DNA of 24,485 nucleotides from an uncultured Clostridia bacterium (GCA_934121905.1 CAKOVI010000014.1:1-24485), one strand, 5' to 3'; shown: positions 1 to 7,196, numbered from the stretch's first letter. Numbers and translations: made by a program. The notes: generated from the letters alone by a model not told the origin.

Positions 1-90
1 GCTTGTTGCTATAAATCCATTTCTGTTTAAAAATGTTTCTAATTCTTCTCTTAATTTTTCGTCATCTTCTATTATTAATATTTTTTGCAT
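1..90 (-). CDS. Response regulator, N-terminal fragment (runs off window)
   Basis: Only the first 30 codons are visible. They read as the start of a receiver domain: a hydrophobic first strand (ILII) followed by the acidic pair EDD that binds Mg2+ in CheY-like domains, then an amphipathic helix. A strong GGAGG ribosome-binding site lies 8 bases before the ATG. It is probably a two-component response regulator, but output domain and partner kinase lie outside the window, so its pathway is unknown. It is transcribed away from the sigma/anti-sigma operon and separated from it by a terminator. Confidence 0.8.
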   Translation of the reverse strand, partial: MQKILIIEDDEKLREELETFLNRNGFIATS

Positions 91-109
91 TTTACTAACC
101 TCCATTAGC

Positions 110-115
110 ATTATA
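110..115 (-). promoter_or_regulatory. Possible extended -10 for the response regulator
   Basis: A TATAAT preceded by TG at the extended -10 position sits about 20 bases before the start codon. No convincing -35 is visible, and the predicted transcript would begin almost at the ribosome-binding site, so the call is weak. A short inverted repeat, CTTAC/GTAAG, lies just upstream (about 138-154) and could be an operator. Confidence 0.3.
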
Positions 116-160
116 TCATATTTTGTTTAATATGTACCTTACATTTTTTGTAAGATTTCT

Positions 161-195
161 ATAAAAAAAGATTAGTTAAAAAATAACTAATCTTC
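161..195 (-). terminator. Rho-independent terminator of the sigma/anti-sigma operon
   Basis: A perfect 11-bp stem (168-178 with 184-194) and a 5-base loop are followed on the minus strand by a run of T residues. It lies about 30 bases after the stop codon of the anti-sigma gene and separates it from the downstream response regulator. Confidence 0.85.
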
Positions 196-226
196 TGAAT
201 CTATACTTATTTTTTCTATTATAAAA

Positions 227-1288
227 CTATTTTTCCTTTGTTAATTCAGCAATTACTTCATCTCCATTTTCTTTAAATAAATGTACTTTTAAGTTATCTG
301 TCGCATCATAATTTGTTAAATTAAATGTATTATAATATCTTACGATTCCATCTTCTTTAACACTTATCATTCCATCTCCATCTGATCTACCTGCTGGATA
401 TAATTTTCTTCCGTCAGATGTTTCAACACATTCATTTTCATTATGAGCAATACCATTACAATTACTTAAATAAATTTTAAAGGCTGTATTTGAAACTCTA
501 GCACTATCAAATGTATAACTTTCATCACTAATAGAAACTAATTTGTATTGAACTATATTAGATTTTGCCATTTTACTTGATACGTCTATTTCATAGCTCC
601 ATTCACCTTCATAAACTCTATATTTTTCTTTACCTTTTTCCCAATAGCTATTTCTTATTTTATTAAATGTTACTTTTAATTTTTGAGATGTAGGAAATTC
701 TACTGGATTTCCTGTTGCTGTTAAATAATATTTAATTTCATTATCATTTATTTTTTGAGTTGTTTCACTATATGAGCCATTATAACTAGTATAATTGTCC
801 CTTGCCTCTTGTTCTGTTTTATACAATGATGTCATTTCTTCTGTTTCAAGTTCTCTTGTTGCGAAAACTTTTTCATTTACTACTTTTAAATCCATTATAT
901 CTATTTTTCCATCATTTGCTAACATATCTTGTAAACTATAACTATCATCAAATTTTATATTAAAATTTATATCAAAATTATCATTATCTATCAAAAATGC
1001 TTCTATACTTGTACTAATTCCATTTGCTTCTTTATATTCTGTATTTATATCACTATAATATCCATTTTCAATGGCAGTTTGAATACCATCACTACTATTT
1101 GCTCCAAATTTGTTAATTATTTGTGTTGTAGCAAATACAACTCCTTTCATTGAAAGAGTAATACATGCTGCTATTCCTATACTTTTTCCAATATTTAATT
1201 TTCTTTTATCCATAACTATATCCTCCTCTTTTACATTAGATATAGCTATTTTCATTTTTGTTTTTTCAAAAATCTTATTGTTATCCAT
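227..1288 (-). CDS. DUF4179-like membrane anti-sigma factor
   Basis: The 353-residue protein has a short cytoplasmic N-terminus (about 33 residues, highly charged), one membrane segment near residues 34-54 and a long extracytoplasmic region rich in beta-strand patterns. This is the layout of DUF4179-type proteins that are encoded after ECF sigma factors in clostridia, where the cytoplasmic tail is thought to hold the sigma factor and the outer domain to sense envelope stress. The ATG directly abuts the TAG of the sigma gene, with a GAGGG ribosome-binding site inside the sigma coding end, so the two are translationally coupled. The reading frame is intact, unlike that of its partner. Function is inferred from layout and context; the ligand is unknown. 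Confidence 0.7.
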   Translation of the reverse strand: MDNNKIFEKTKMKIAISNVKEEDIVMDKRKLNIGKSIGIAACITLSMKGVVFATTQIINKFGANSSDGIQTAIENGYYSDINTEYKEANGISTSIEAFLIDNDNFDINFNIKFDDSYSLQDMLANDGKIDIMDLKVVNEKVFATRELETEEMTSLYKTEQEARDNYTSYNGSYSETTQKINDNEIKYYLTATGNPVEFPTSQKLKVTFNKIRNSYWEKGKEKYRVYEGEWSYEIDVSSKMAKSNIVQYKLVSISDESYTFDSARVSNTAFKIYLSNCNGIAHNENECVETSDGRKLYPAGRSDGDGMISVKEDGIVRYYNTFNLTNYDATDNLKVHLFKENGDEVIAELTKEK

Positions 1289-1687
1289 CTATTTTCCCTC
1301 TTTTCTTATTTTATTTCTAATTCTGTATAGCCTTTGTTTTACACTATTATCATCAAGAAGGTCAATTTTATCATAATTATATAAACTATTTTCATAATCA
1401 GAAATATTAAAGTTTATTTTGACTTTTCTTAAATATTCTTTTACTACATTTCTTGTTATTCCCGCAATATATGAACTTAAGTATTTATTAACATTTAGTT
1501 TGTTTTTATTCTTCCATAATATAAAAAATACTTCAGAAACTATTTCTTCTTTATCCTCATCCTTCAAACTATTTCTTGCCATATTATCTATAATAGTAGC
1601 AGTATAAGATGAATATTCATTTATTATTTTTTCTAAATCAAGTTCATTATTTTTTATATAATACTTTATTTCTTTACAACTATTCAA
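1289..1687 (-). pseudogene. ECF-type sigma factor lacking most of region 4
   Basis: The 132-residue frame starts at a TTG 12 bases after an AAGGAG site. Residues of about 40-90 look like sigma region 2, with EEIVSEVFFILWKNK as the core-binding helix and then the -10 recognition part ending in KEYLRK. The usual region 4 (about 50 residues with a helix-turn-helix) is missing: after KIDLLDD the sequence jumps to NSVKQRLYRIRNKIRK, which is the last part of region 4.2. Related proteins are about 165-180 residues. The frame stays open, so it could still make a region-2-only protein, but -35 recognition should be lost. It may be a decayed gene or an altered regulator. Confidence 0.65.
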
Positions 1688-1785
1688 TTTAGATCTAAAC
1701 TCCTTTTTATATTTTAAGATATCTTACATTTATATATTGATAAAATTACAGAAAAAGTAACACTTTTTTTAAATTTATCAAAAAA

Positions 1786-1805
1786 AGGAGAAATATTTTT
1801 CTCCT
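1786..1805 (-). terminator. Rho-independent terminator after the flavodoxin gene cluster
   Basis: An 8-bp stem (AGGAGAAA pairing with TTTCTCCT, loop 1794-1797) is followed on the minus strand by at least six T residues. It lies just after the stop codon of the degraded reading frame that ends at 1831, so it marks the original end of that transcription unit. Confidence 0.75.
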
Positions 1806-1830
1806 ATAATTGCTATTTTTATTTATATAT

Positions 1831-1944
1831 TTAATTTCCATTACTAGACCAAAAATATGTAGTAATAGGAAATTCGTTATTAATAGTATTTTTGTCTAGT
1901 TTTAATTTTATAATACCTAAATATACATCTTTTAATTGTTCATC
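1831..1944 (-). pseudogene. Interrupted C-terminal coding remnant, family not recognised
   Basis: After an in-frame TAA, 37 codons read as plausible protein, including KDVYLGIIKLKLDKN and FPITTYFWSSNGN before the stop. Upstream, other frames show further coding-like pieces (for example PNTIIERKNGK) broken by stops and frame changes, so the gene appears to have decayed. It could be the distal end of whatever gene followed the SGNH hydrolase start at 2120, or a separate gene. The parent protein is not recognised. Confidence 0.4.
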
Positions 1945-2057
1945 TTATTTTTCCATTTTTTCGCTCTATTATTGTATTAGGTTTTATTTCTACTTTATGC
2001 AAAATATGTATATTGATTTATTTTTTCATTCCTTAATCAACTCGATATTTTTAAATA

Positions 2058-2120
2058 TTATATTTTTTCGTATATAACTCCTTTTAAAACAGAATCTCCA
2101 AATACACTAATATCTGACAT
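2058..2120 (-). pseudogene. SGNH/GDSL hydrolase, N-terminal remnant
   Basis: Twenty codons begin with a good GGAG ribosome-binding site and an ATG placed 2 bases after the flavodoxin stop. They contain the SGNH block I sequence FGDSVLKG, with the nucleophilic Ser in GDS. The frame ends at TAA after VIYEKI. In another frame the next bases read KYRVD and then a stop, which fits a frameshift in the usual VIYE..KYRVS continuation. The body of the esterase (oxyanion Gly and Asn, catalytic DxxH) is absent, so this is a broken gene at the end of the flavodoxin operon. Confidence 0.6.
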
Positions 2121-2122
2121 TT

Positions 2123-2641
2123 TTATTTCTCCTCGTATAATATTACAATTTGTTCTAATGTTTTTAAATCATCTTTATTTGGATGTGATAATGCTTTATC
2201 AAAGTTATCAATTAATTTATCAATGTTAAGTGAAATATTATTTTGTTCTCTCATTTTTTCATATCTTTCTCTAACTGATAATGGCATTTTACCTTGACAC
2301 ATAAAAGTACCTATTATTGTATTGCTACTATCAATATTCTTTTTTACATTATTAATAATACCCTCAAAATATTTTTCACTTTCGCCATATCCTGCTGTCC
2401 CAAATAAAAATATTTTTTTGTTTTTTAATTTATTTAAAAAATCTATTGTTAGATGATCAGCATTTCCTTTTTCTGTCCAAAAACCAATATAAATTACATT
2501 ACTTAATACATCATCAATTTTATCCACTGTACCATAATAATCACACTTATTTTGAGGTAAAGTATTATAGATTGCCTCTGCAAGTTTTTTTGTATTTCCT
2601 GTTTTACTACTATAAATTATTGAATATCTTTCTCTTTTCAT
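2123..2641 (-). CDS. bilS: Flavodoxin-family protein, BilS-like
   Basis: The 172-residue protein is a single flavodoxin fold. Residues 6-17 give the first strand and the FMN phosphate loop SSKTGNT; IYIGFWTEKG and FLFGTAGYGES are the later strand-loop pairs that surround the flavin ring. The C-terminal half, with FMCQGKMPLSVRERYEKM and a DKALSHPN segment, matches the flavodoxins called BilS in gut clostridia, thought to supply electrons to the bilirubin reductase BilR. No bilR is next to it here, so that role is uncertain. A clear AAGGAG site precedes the ATG. It follows the DUF3781 gene by 40 bases and probably shares its promoter. The symbol rests on overall resemblance seen by eye. Confidence 0.75.
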   Translation of the reverse strand: MKRERYSIIYSSKTGNTKKLAEAIYNTLPQNKCDYYGTVDKIDDVLSNVIYIGFWTEKGNADHLTIDFLNKLKNKKIFLFGTAGYGESEKYFEGIINNVKKNIDSSNTIIGTFMCQGKMPLSVRERYEKMREQNNISLNIDKLIDNFDKALSHPNKDDLKTLEQIVILYEEK

Positions 2642-2681
2642 AATACATAATCTCCTTTTTCTTTATTATCAAAATTGTAAT

Positions 2682-2936
2682 TTATTTGATTAAATGTGCA
2701 GTAATAATTGTATAACTATAAGAGTTAATAGTTATTTTAATATTATCAATTTCACAATACCAATTTTTGCCCTGCTTATAAATATTACAATTCTTATCTA
2801 ATATTTTATTTTTACAAAATCCAACTACATCATTAGTATTCAATTTTAGATTCTTCTTAATTCTATCAATACACATTTCAGTAGTATGAATTTTATCTAT
2901 ACTAGATAATAATATGTCTTTATTCAAAAATATCAT
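2682..2936 (-). CDS. DUF3781 family small protein
   Basis: The 84-residue protein matches the DUF3781 pattern: an N-terminal DKIHTTEMCIDRIKKNL helix, a central DVVGFCKNKIL segment, and a beta-rich end with NWYCEIDNIKITINSYSYTIITAH. The family is small and has no established function. It has no signal peptide or membrane segment, so it is probably cytoplasmic. It is first in a likely operon with the flavodoxin gene and has an extended -10 promoter about 65 bases upstream. Confidence 0.75.
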   Translation of the reverse strand: MIFLNKDILLSSIDKIHTTEMCIDRIKKNLKLNTNDVVGFCKNKILDKNCNIYKQGKNWYCEIDNIKITINSYSYTIITAHLIK

Positions 2937-2999
2937 CTCACTTTCAAATTACTATTTTTTATTATCTGCCATTTTTCAATTGTTCTACTATTTACAAAC

Positions 3000-3005
3000 A
3001 TTATA
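3000..3005 (-). promoter_or_regulatory. Extended -10 promoter for DUF3781 and flavodoxin genes
   Basis: The minus strand reads ATGGTATAATG: a perfect TATAAT with TG one base upstream, the extended -10 form used by sigma-A when the -35 is weak. No good -35 is present at 17 bases. The distance to the DUF3781 start is about 64 bases. Confidence 0.5.
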
Positions 3006-3039
3006 CCATATTATTTCTAAAAAGTGGTAAAATTAAAAA

Positions 3040-3291
3040 TTAAATTTTAAGCATATCCATATACTGCATATAAATATAACTCTCTTTTGCACCTAATTTA
3101 TAAGCTTCTTTTACTTCAATTTTATCCATCATGCTACATATAGTTTGTAATTCATCAAAAGCTTGTACTTTTTCTACATCAAAAGTCATTGGAACACTAT
3201 CTTCAATTAAGTGTATTATTTCAGGATACTTATCATAAATTTTTCTTTTCTTAATTTTTAAATCATTGTATTCTTTATTTTTATTTAAGAT
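3040..3291 (-). pseudogene. Fragment of a small DUF6809/DUF6664-like protein, no start codon
   Basis: Eighty-three codons are open up to a TAA at 3040-3042, but the frame has no start codon or ribosome-binding site at its upstream end; the first Met is at codon 35. The product is charged and helical: IKKRKIYDKYPEIIHLIED, then FDVEKVQAFDELQTICSMM and KEAYKLGAKESYIYMQYM. That resembles the C-terminal half of small helical Bacillota proteins found on mobile elements, though the family is uncertain. It overlaps the end of the AAA-domain fragment by 7 bases in another frame, which suggests two gene pieces joined by deletion. Confidence 0.5.
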
Positions 3292-3674
3292 TTATATTGT
3301 TCTCCTTTATCAATTAAATTAAATATATTACCCGAAAACTCTTGCATATCAATAAATGTAGTTTTTTCTTCTGTAGCAAATATTGCTACTCTTAATTTAA
3401 TTCTTGGACTTTTGGCAAATAGTACATATCCTGCGTTTTTTATGTTTCCATTTTTATCTATTAAGCCTAATCTTGTTAATATTTCTTGTTTATTTGTATA
3501 ATCATAAGATATTCTACCTTTTTTCTTGCCTTTTTTTATAAATTTTTTTAGAGTTTCTTCGTCTATATCTTCTAAAGTAATATCACTAGGTTTTTCTTCC
3601 CATTTATTATTTTTTTCTTCGGCTTTCAAAATAAATTGCAGAGTACATCTCATACACCCTGCATAATTTTTCAT
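3285..3674 (-). pseudogene. Divergent-AAA / RecG-like ATP-binding regulator, internal fragment
   Basis: Residues of about 20-125 match the middle of the AlbA_2/AAA_4 proteins often annotated as ATP-binding or RecG-like regulators: KPSDITLEDIDEETLKKFI, then RLGLIDKNGNIKNAGYVLFAK and LRVAIFATEEKTTFIDMQEFSGNIFNLID. Full proteins are about 400-550 residues. The N-terminal DNA-binding domain is replaced by an unrelated start (NYAGCMRCTLQF), and the frame stops after KGEQYKS where the helical and winged-helix C-terminus should begin. Both ends are therefore missing. Confidence 0.65.
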
Positions 3675-3705
3675 TCCAACTTATAGCTTGGATACTCCAA
3701 CTTTA

Positions 3706-4020
3706 TCAATTTTTTAGATAATTTTTGATAAATTTTTTATCAGATTGCGTTAGTTGTTCTTTAATATAAATTAAGTTAATCTCTGATATAGGTAATTCTA
3801 TCGGTAATTTAACTTCATATAGTTCTTTATTCTCTAATTTGTTTTTTACAGCCTCTTTCATAACATACCCTATACCCAGACCTCTTTTTACTGCATTTAT
3901 TCTTAATTCTGTAATATCATATTGCATATTTGCTTCTATTTCTATGTTATGCTGTTTTAGTATATTTTTCAATTTTTCTATACAATTAAAAAACAAATCT
4001 CCCAGCAAATGCAATAGCAT
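3706..4020 (-). pseudogene. LysR-family regulator, C-terminal effector-domain remnant
   Basis: Residues of about 18-104 match the second half of a LysR substrate-binding domain: ITELRINAVKRGLGIGYVMKEAV is the typical return into subdomain I, and LPISEINLIYIKE the late strand. The helix-turn-helix and first half of the effector domain are missing. The first 12 or so codons are formed by bases of the ATPase terminator, so the ATG at 4020 is accidental. The remnant marks where the Ter island meets native chromosome. No matching LysR N-terminus is visible at the island's other end. Confidence 0.65.
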
Positions 4021-4033
4021 CCACCGGGAGATT
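3990..4033 (-). terminator. Terminator of the calcium ATPase gene
   Basis: An 8-bp stem (3996-4003 with 4026-4033, AATCTCCC/GGGAGATT) encloses a loop that itself holds a small hairpin (ATGC/GCAT, 4009-4020). On the minus strand it is followed by TTGTTTTTT. It lies 33 bases after the ATPase stop codon. Confidence 0.75.
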
Positions 4034-4065
4034 GTTTTAAGTGTTACTGTTTTTGAATAGACAGA

Positions 4066-6675
4066 TTATTCTTCGATACCTATTTTTTTCACTATAACCT
4101 TGCGAATAAGGTCAATAGGAATAATCATAAAGGCAATGAGAATAACTGCAAGCCAGTTTCCAATAGTCAGCGGAGTAGTACCAAATACCTTACTACCAAA
4201 CTGGATAATCAGTACCTGAATAACTGCAACAACGGACATAACCAGAATGAAATTGTGGTTTTCCGTGATATGTTCAAACAGGTTCATACTTTCGGTTCTC
4301 GCGTTAAGGCTGTTCCAGATGATAGCCATGATGAAAGTAGAGAACATGAAGGTTCTGACAATATCCATATCGGTGCTTCCAATCAGATTGTAAACACCAA
4401 AGATATTCTTCAGAATGCCAAGGCAGATAATTGTGATAAACACACCACCCACCAAAATACTGCTCTTCAGATACCCGTTAAGAATATCAGCAGTACGAGA
4501 AACAGGTTTCTCATTCATGTAGCTCTCTCTTGCAGGTTCCTGACCAAATGCAATAGCTGCCAAGGTGTCCATAATCATATTGATCCAAAGAATCTGAACA
4601 ATAGTGAACACTTCTGTCCAGCCAAGGATAGGTCCAAGAACAGCAGTAAAAACGGTACTTACATTGACCGTCAGCTGGAAAATGATGAACTTCTTGACAG
4701 ACTTACTCATAGTACGACCATACATGATGGCATCTGCAATAGAAGTCAAGCTATCATTAAGAATGATAATATCTCCTGCTTCTTTTGCAACTTCCGTTCC
4801 GGAACCCATTGCAAATCCTACATCAGCCTTATGAAGAGCTGCTGCATCATTTACACCATCACCAGTCATACCAACAACTTCGCCAATAGAACGACTGACT
4901 TCAACAAGTCTTTCCTTGTCAGAAGGAACTGCTCTCGCAACTACCTTCAAATCAGGAAGAATCTTGATCAGTTCTTCGTCAGATATTTCTGACAGTTCAT
5001 CATGAGTAATGCAAATATCTGTCGGCTTGGTAATCAAACCAGCTTCCTTTGCAATAGCTCTTGCCGTTGCAAGAACATCACCAGTTACCATAGTAACTTT
5101 GACGCCTGCTTTCAGCATTTTCTTAACAGAGCCTTTGACATCCTTGCGGACATCATCTCTGATAGAAATCAGAGCCACAAAAGTTCTTTCTCCTTCACAT
5201 TCCTTAACAATAGCAATAACACGCATTGCTCTGTCGGTCTGTGCATTCCAGGCTTCCTTCAGCTTATTCATGATAGCATCAGAAATAGGTTTCTGATTTC
5301 CATCCTTGTCGATATAGCTGAGGCAACCCTTCATAATAATATCAGGAGCGCCCTTGAGGTATTTTATACCATTAGGCATAGTTACGGTTGCATATTTAAC
5401 TCTGGAGTCAAACGGTTCACTACTTTCAACGATACTCTTGTCAATATTTACACCATTTTCAATAGCCAGATATGTGATCAGAGCACGGTCAGTATCGTTA
5501 GAACCGATTGCTTTTCCTTCACCACCAATAGTGGCGTCATTGTTTACTCCTGCACCAATAGCAATATCATTTCTGATAGACTCGTTGATGTCACTGAAAG
5601 ATTCATAAATAGTAGAATCACCGGTAATAACATTTGCAACAGTCATCTTGCCATTGGTCAAAGTACCGGTTTTGTCGGTGTAAATGTGTGTCAGATAACC
5701 GGCTGTTTCAATAGCCTTAGGATTCTTAACATAGATGTGTGCCTTAAGCATCTTACCTACATTTAACCCCTGAACAAGAGTGTTCATCAACGGCAGTCCT
5801 TCCGGAACAGCCATAACGATTATAGAAACACCCAGTACCAAACTACTGAGAAGCAGATAAGCAATATTACCAACAGTATAGTGGGACATATTGATAAGTC
5901 CCAGAATCACATTGATAACGGCTGCCGCACCACCGCCACAGTAACCAAAAACGCCGATACCTTTTGCAAGCCGATCCAGTTTTTCCTCGGAAGGTGTCTG
6001 ACTTTCGTCTTTCTCCTGCAAGGATACATTGATTGTTCCAAGAACTGTATTGTCTCCAACATCAGTAACCTGCATAACCGCAGAACCAGAAGTGACAACA
6101 CTACCACGGAAGCACTTAAACTTCGTAAACAGGTCATCATTGCTCGGAATATCCTTATCTCCAAGCACAAGTTTTTCAGCTTCCCTGCTTTCTCCGTTAA
6201 GAGCTGCCTGATCCACTTTGAGCGAACCATCAATCAGAATTCCATCAGCGGGAATCTTATCACCAGGCTGCAAATAAACGCAGTCCCCCAAAACGATGTC
6301 ATTAATAGACAGTTCAACCAGCTTACCATCTCGATAAACCTTTACCTTAATCTGGCTTGCTTCGCGTTGAAGTGCCTGAGCACCACGGTCCTGCTTATAG
6401 TTGATATAAGTACCGATAAAGGAAACTGCAACGATAACAATAAAAATGGCAACCGCGCTAAACCAGTTATCAGAACCCATATCCGGCCAAATCCGACCGA
6501 TAGCATAGAAAACCACTTCGAGTGCCAGAGCAACCATCAGGATTTTAAGCCACGTGTCCTGCAAGGACTCCTTAAACATATCCCCAAAAGACTCCGACTC
6601 CCGCTGAGTAAGTTCGTTAGAACCTCTCGCCTTATTCTCCAAGGCCTGCTTCGTTGTTAAACCAAATGTTTTCAT
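4066..6675 (-). CDS. P2B-type calcium-transporting ATPase
   Basis: The 869-residue protein is a full-length P-type pump that exports Ca2+ from the cytoplasm using ATP. In order: N-terminal domain and M1-M2 (about 43-95), actuator domain with NGES at 160-163 (TGES in most relatives), M4 with the ion-binding PEGLP at 291-295, phosphorylated Asp334 in DKTGTLT, nucleotide-site KGAP at 441-444, hinge TGDGVND at 604-610, then M5-M10. M6 carries Asn699 and Asp703 in INMIMDT, as in plasma-membrane-type Ca pumps; M5 has no acidic site-I residue, so one Ca2+ per cycle is expected. An AAGGAGG site precedes the ATG. It is divergent from the Ter biosynthetic operon, ends at its own terminator and is clearly more GC-rich than the flanks. 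Confidence 0.93.
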   Translation of the reverse strand: MKTFGLTTKQALENKARGSNELTQRESESFGDMFKESLQDTWLKILMVALALEVVFYAIGRIWPDMGSDNWFSAVAIFIVIVAVSFIGTYINYKQDRGAQALQREASQIKVKVYRDGKLVELSINDIVLGDCVYLQPGDKIPADGILIDGSLKVDQAALNGESREAEKLVLGDKDIPSNDDLFTKFKCFRGSVVTSGSAVMQVTDVGDNTVLGTINVSLQEKDESQTPSEEKLDRLAKGIGVFGYCGGGAAAVINVILGLINMSHYTVGNIAYLLLSSLVLGVSIIVMAVPEGLPLMNTLVQGLNVGKMLKAHIYVKNPKAIETAGYLTHIYTDKTGTLTNGKMTVANVITGDSTIYESFSDINESIRNDIAIGAGVNNDATIGGEGKAIGSNDTDRALITYLAIENGVNIDKSIVESSEPFDSRVKYATVTMPNGIKYLKGAPDIIMKGCLSYIDKDGNQKPISDAIMNKLKEAWNAQTDRAMRVIAIVKECEGERTFVALISIRDDVRKDVKGSVKKMLKAGVKVTMVTGDVLATARAIAKEAGLITKPTDICITHDELSEISDEELIKILPDLKVVARAVPSDKERLVEVSRSIGEVVGMTGDGVNDAAALHKADVGFAMGSGTEVAKEAGDIIILNDSLTSIADAIMYGRTMSKSVKKFIIFQLTVNVSTVFTAVLGPILGWTEVFTIVQILWINMIMDTLAAIAFGQEPARESYMNEKPVSRTADILNGYLKSSILVGGVFITIICLGILKNIFGVYNLIGSTDMDIVRTFMFSTFIMAIIWNSLNARTESMNLFEHITENHNFILVMSVVAVIQVLIIQFGSKVFGTTPLTIGNWLAVILIAFMIIPIDLIRKVIVKKIGIEE

Positions 6676-6742
6676 AGATGTTACCTCCTTAAAATTGTTT
6701 GTTTTTGGTACATTGGTTTCTTCTCGTTGAATTAGATTGGTC

Positions 6743-6763
6743 CTACATATTTTTTCCTCCTTA
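6743..6763 (-). promoter_or_regulatory. Start-stop minimal ORF (ATG TAG) in the ATPase leader
   Basis: On the minus strand a strong TAAGGAGG ribosome-binding site stands 7 bases before ATG, which is followed at once by TAG. The real ATPase start lies 68 bases downstream with its own AAGGAGG. If ribosomes load here they would stall or recycle on a one-codon ORF. It could instead be the relic of an earlier start or chance. Confidence 0.4.
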
Positions 6764-6836
6764 CCTTTCTATTCAATTTTGAATGTACAACATGTATATT
6801 AAAAATGATATTACTACCATATTAATATACTTTATT

Positions 6837-6895
6837 GCACGAACAGTTTCACCACATCGCGTTTTAAATTTTGCGATAAGAAAAACATTTCGTAC
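6837..6895 (-). ncRNA. Structured 5' end of the ATPase leader RNA
   Basis: The predicted transcript starts near 6896. Its first bases form a 7-bp stem (GTACGAA at 6889-6895 with TTCGTGC at 6837-6843, one G-U pair) that encloses a second stem (ATCGC/GCGAT, 6873-6877 with 6856-6860). The leader is about 220 bases long and has a further palindrome, ATTCAA/TTGAAT, at 6771-6784. It does not fit a riboswitch class I recognise. It may stabilise the mRNA or sense a signal. Confidence 0.4.
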
Positions 6896-6902
6896 ATATG
6901 AT

Positions 6903-6931
6903 ATTATACCTTTTTTTGGTTTTTATGTCAA
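6903..6931 (-). promoter_or_regulatory. Consensus sigma-A promoter of the calcium ATPase gene
   Basis: The minus strand has TTGACA (6926-6931), a 17-base spacer and TATAAT (6903-6908), a perfect match to the housekeeping consensus. Transcription should start near 6896, giving a leader of about 220 bases. The sequence from the -10 to the start site is nearly the same as at the terD promoter. Confidence 0.85.
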
Positions 6932-6962
6932 TCCATGTAAGCAAATAAGGTGACATAATCTC

Positions 6963-6991
6963 TTGTTATTTTCCAAGTTTTGTGGTATAAT
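6963..6991 (+). promoter_or_regulatory. Sigma-A promoter of the Ter biosynthetic operon
   Basis: TTGTTA (6963-6968), a 17-base spacer and TATAAT (6986-6991) give a strong promoter, with a start expected near 6998. The leader to the aldolase gene is therefore about 200 bases. The bases TTTGTGG just before the -10 also precede the -10 of the terD promoter. The ATPase promoter lies back-to-back, with its -35 32 bases away. Confidence 0.8.
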
Positions 6992-7045
6992 GTTACTATT
7001 TACCGGTATTTTTACATTATAAGAATTTTGTAATGAAGGGAGTGA

Positions 7046-7069
7046 ATGTTTTATCGGTATAGAAAATAA
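7046..7069 (+). CDS. Possible 7-codon leader peptide
   Basis: ATG at 7046 follows a purine-rich GGGAG, with a spacing of only 3 bases, and opens a frame encoding MFYRYRK before TAA. The stop codon overlaps the first arm of the mutually exclusive hairpins at 7068-7146. Two Tyr and two Arg codons in seven would suit attenuation, but the tight spacing makes translation uncertain. Confidence 0.25.
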   Translation: MFYRYRK

Positions 7070-7148
7070 ATAGTTTACTCTAGCACGCAATATATCTCCA
7101 AACTATTGTGCGGTTATATCTTGCTATTCCTAGGAAAAAACTATTTTT
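7068..7148 (+). promoter_or_regulatory. Candidate attenuator in the aldolase operon leader
   Basis: AAATAGTTT (7068-7076) can pair with AAACTATT (7100-7107, 8 bp) or with AAACTATTT (7138-7146, 9 bp), and the latter arm runs into TTTTT. A further partial stem can form between GCAA..ATAT (about 7087-7095) and ATAT.TTGC (about 7115-7123). Alternative pairings ending in a T-run 50 bases before the start codon suggest a transcription attenuator. The structures are AT-rich and weak, so this is a hypothesis. Confidence 0.35.
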
Positions 7149-7196
7149 GTAAATAATTTCATATTTTATCAAACAACAAGAAAGGAAAATATCATT

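Noticed and set aside
1110..1376. Plus-strand 88-codon ORF across the sigma/anti-sigma junction
   Set aside because: Antisense shadow of two clear minus-strand genes, with no ribosome-binding site.
2941..3000. Short leader ORF MADNKK before the DUF3781 gene
   Set aside because: It has no ribosome-binding site and no associated hairpins, so it is probably chance.
4255..6660. Long plus-strand ORFs antisense to the ATPase gene (up to 259 codons)
   Set aside because: They mirror the codon pattern of the pump gene, lack ribosome sites and domain-like sequence, and the ATPase frame is unambiguous.
6676..7196. yybP-ykoY manganese riboswitch between the ATPase and the Ter operon
   Set aside because: This class often precedes P-type ATPase and TerC genes, so it was looked for. 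The conserved internal-loop sequences are not visible on either strand.
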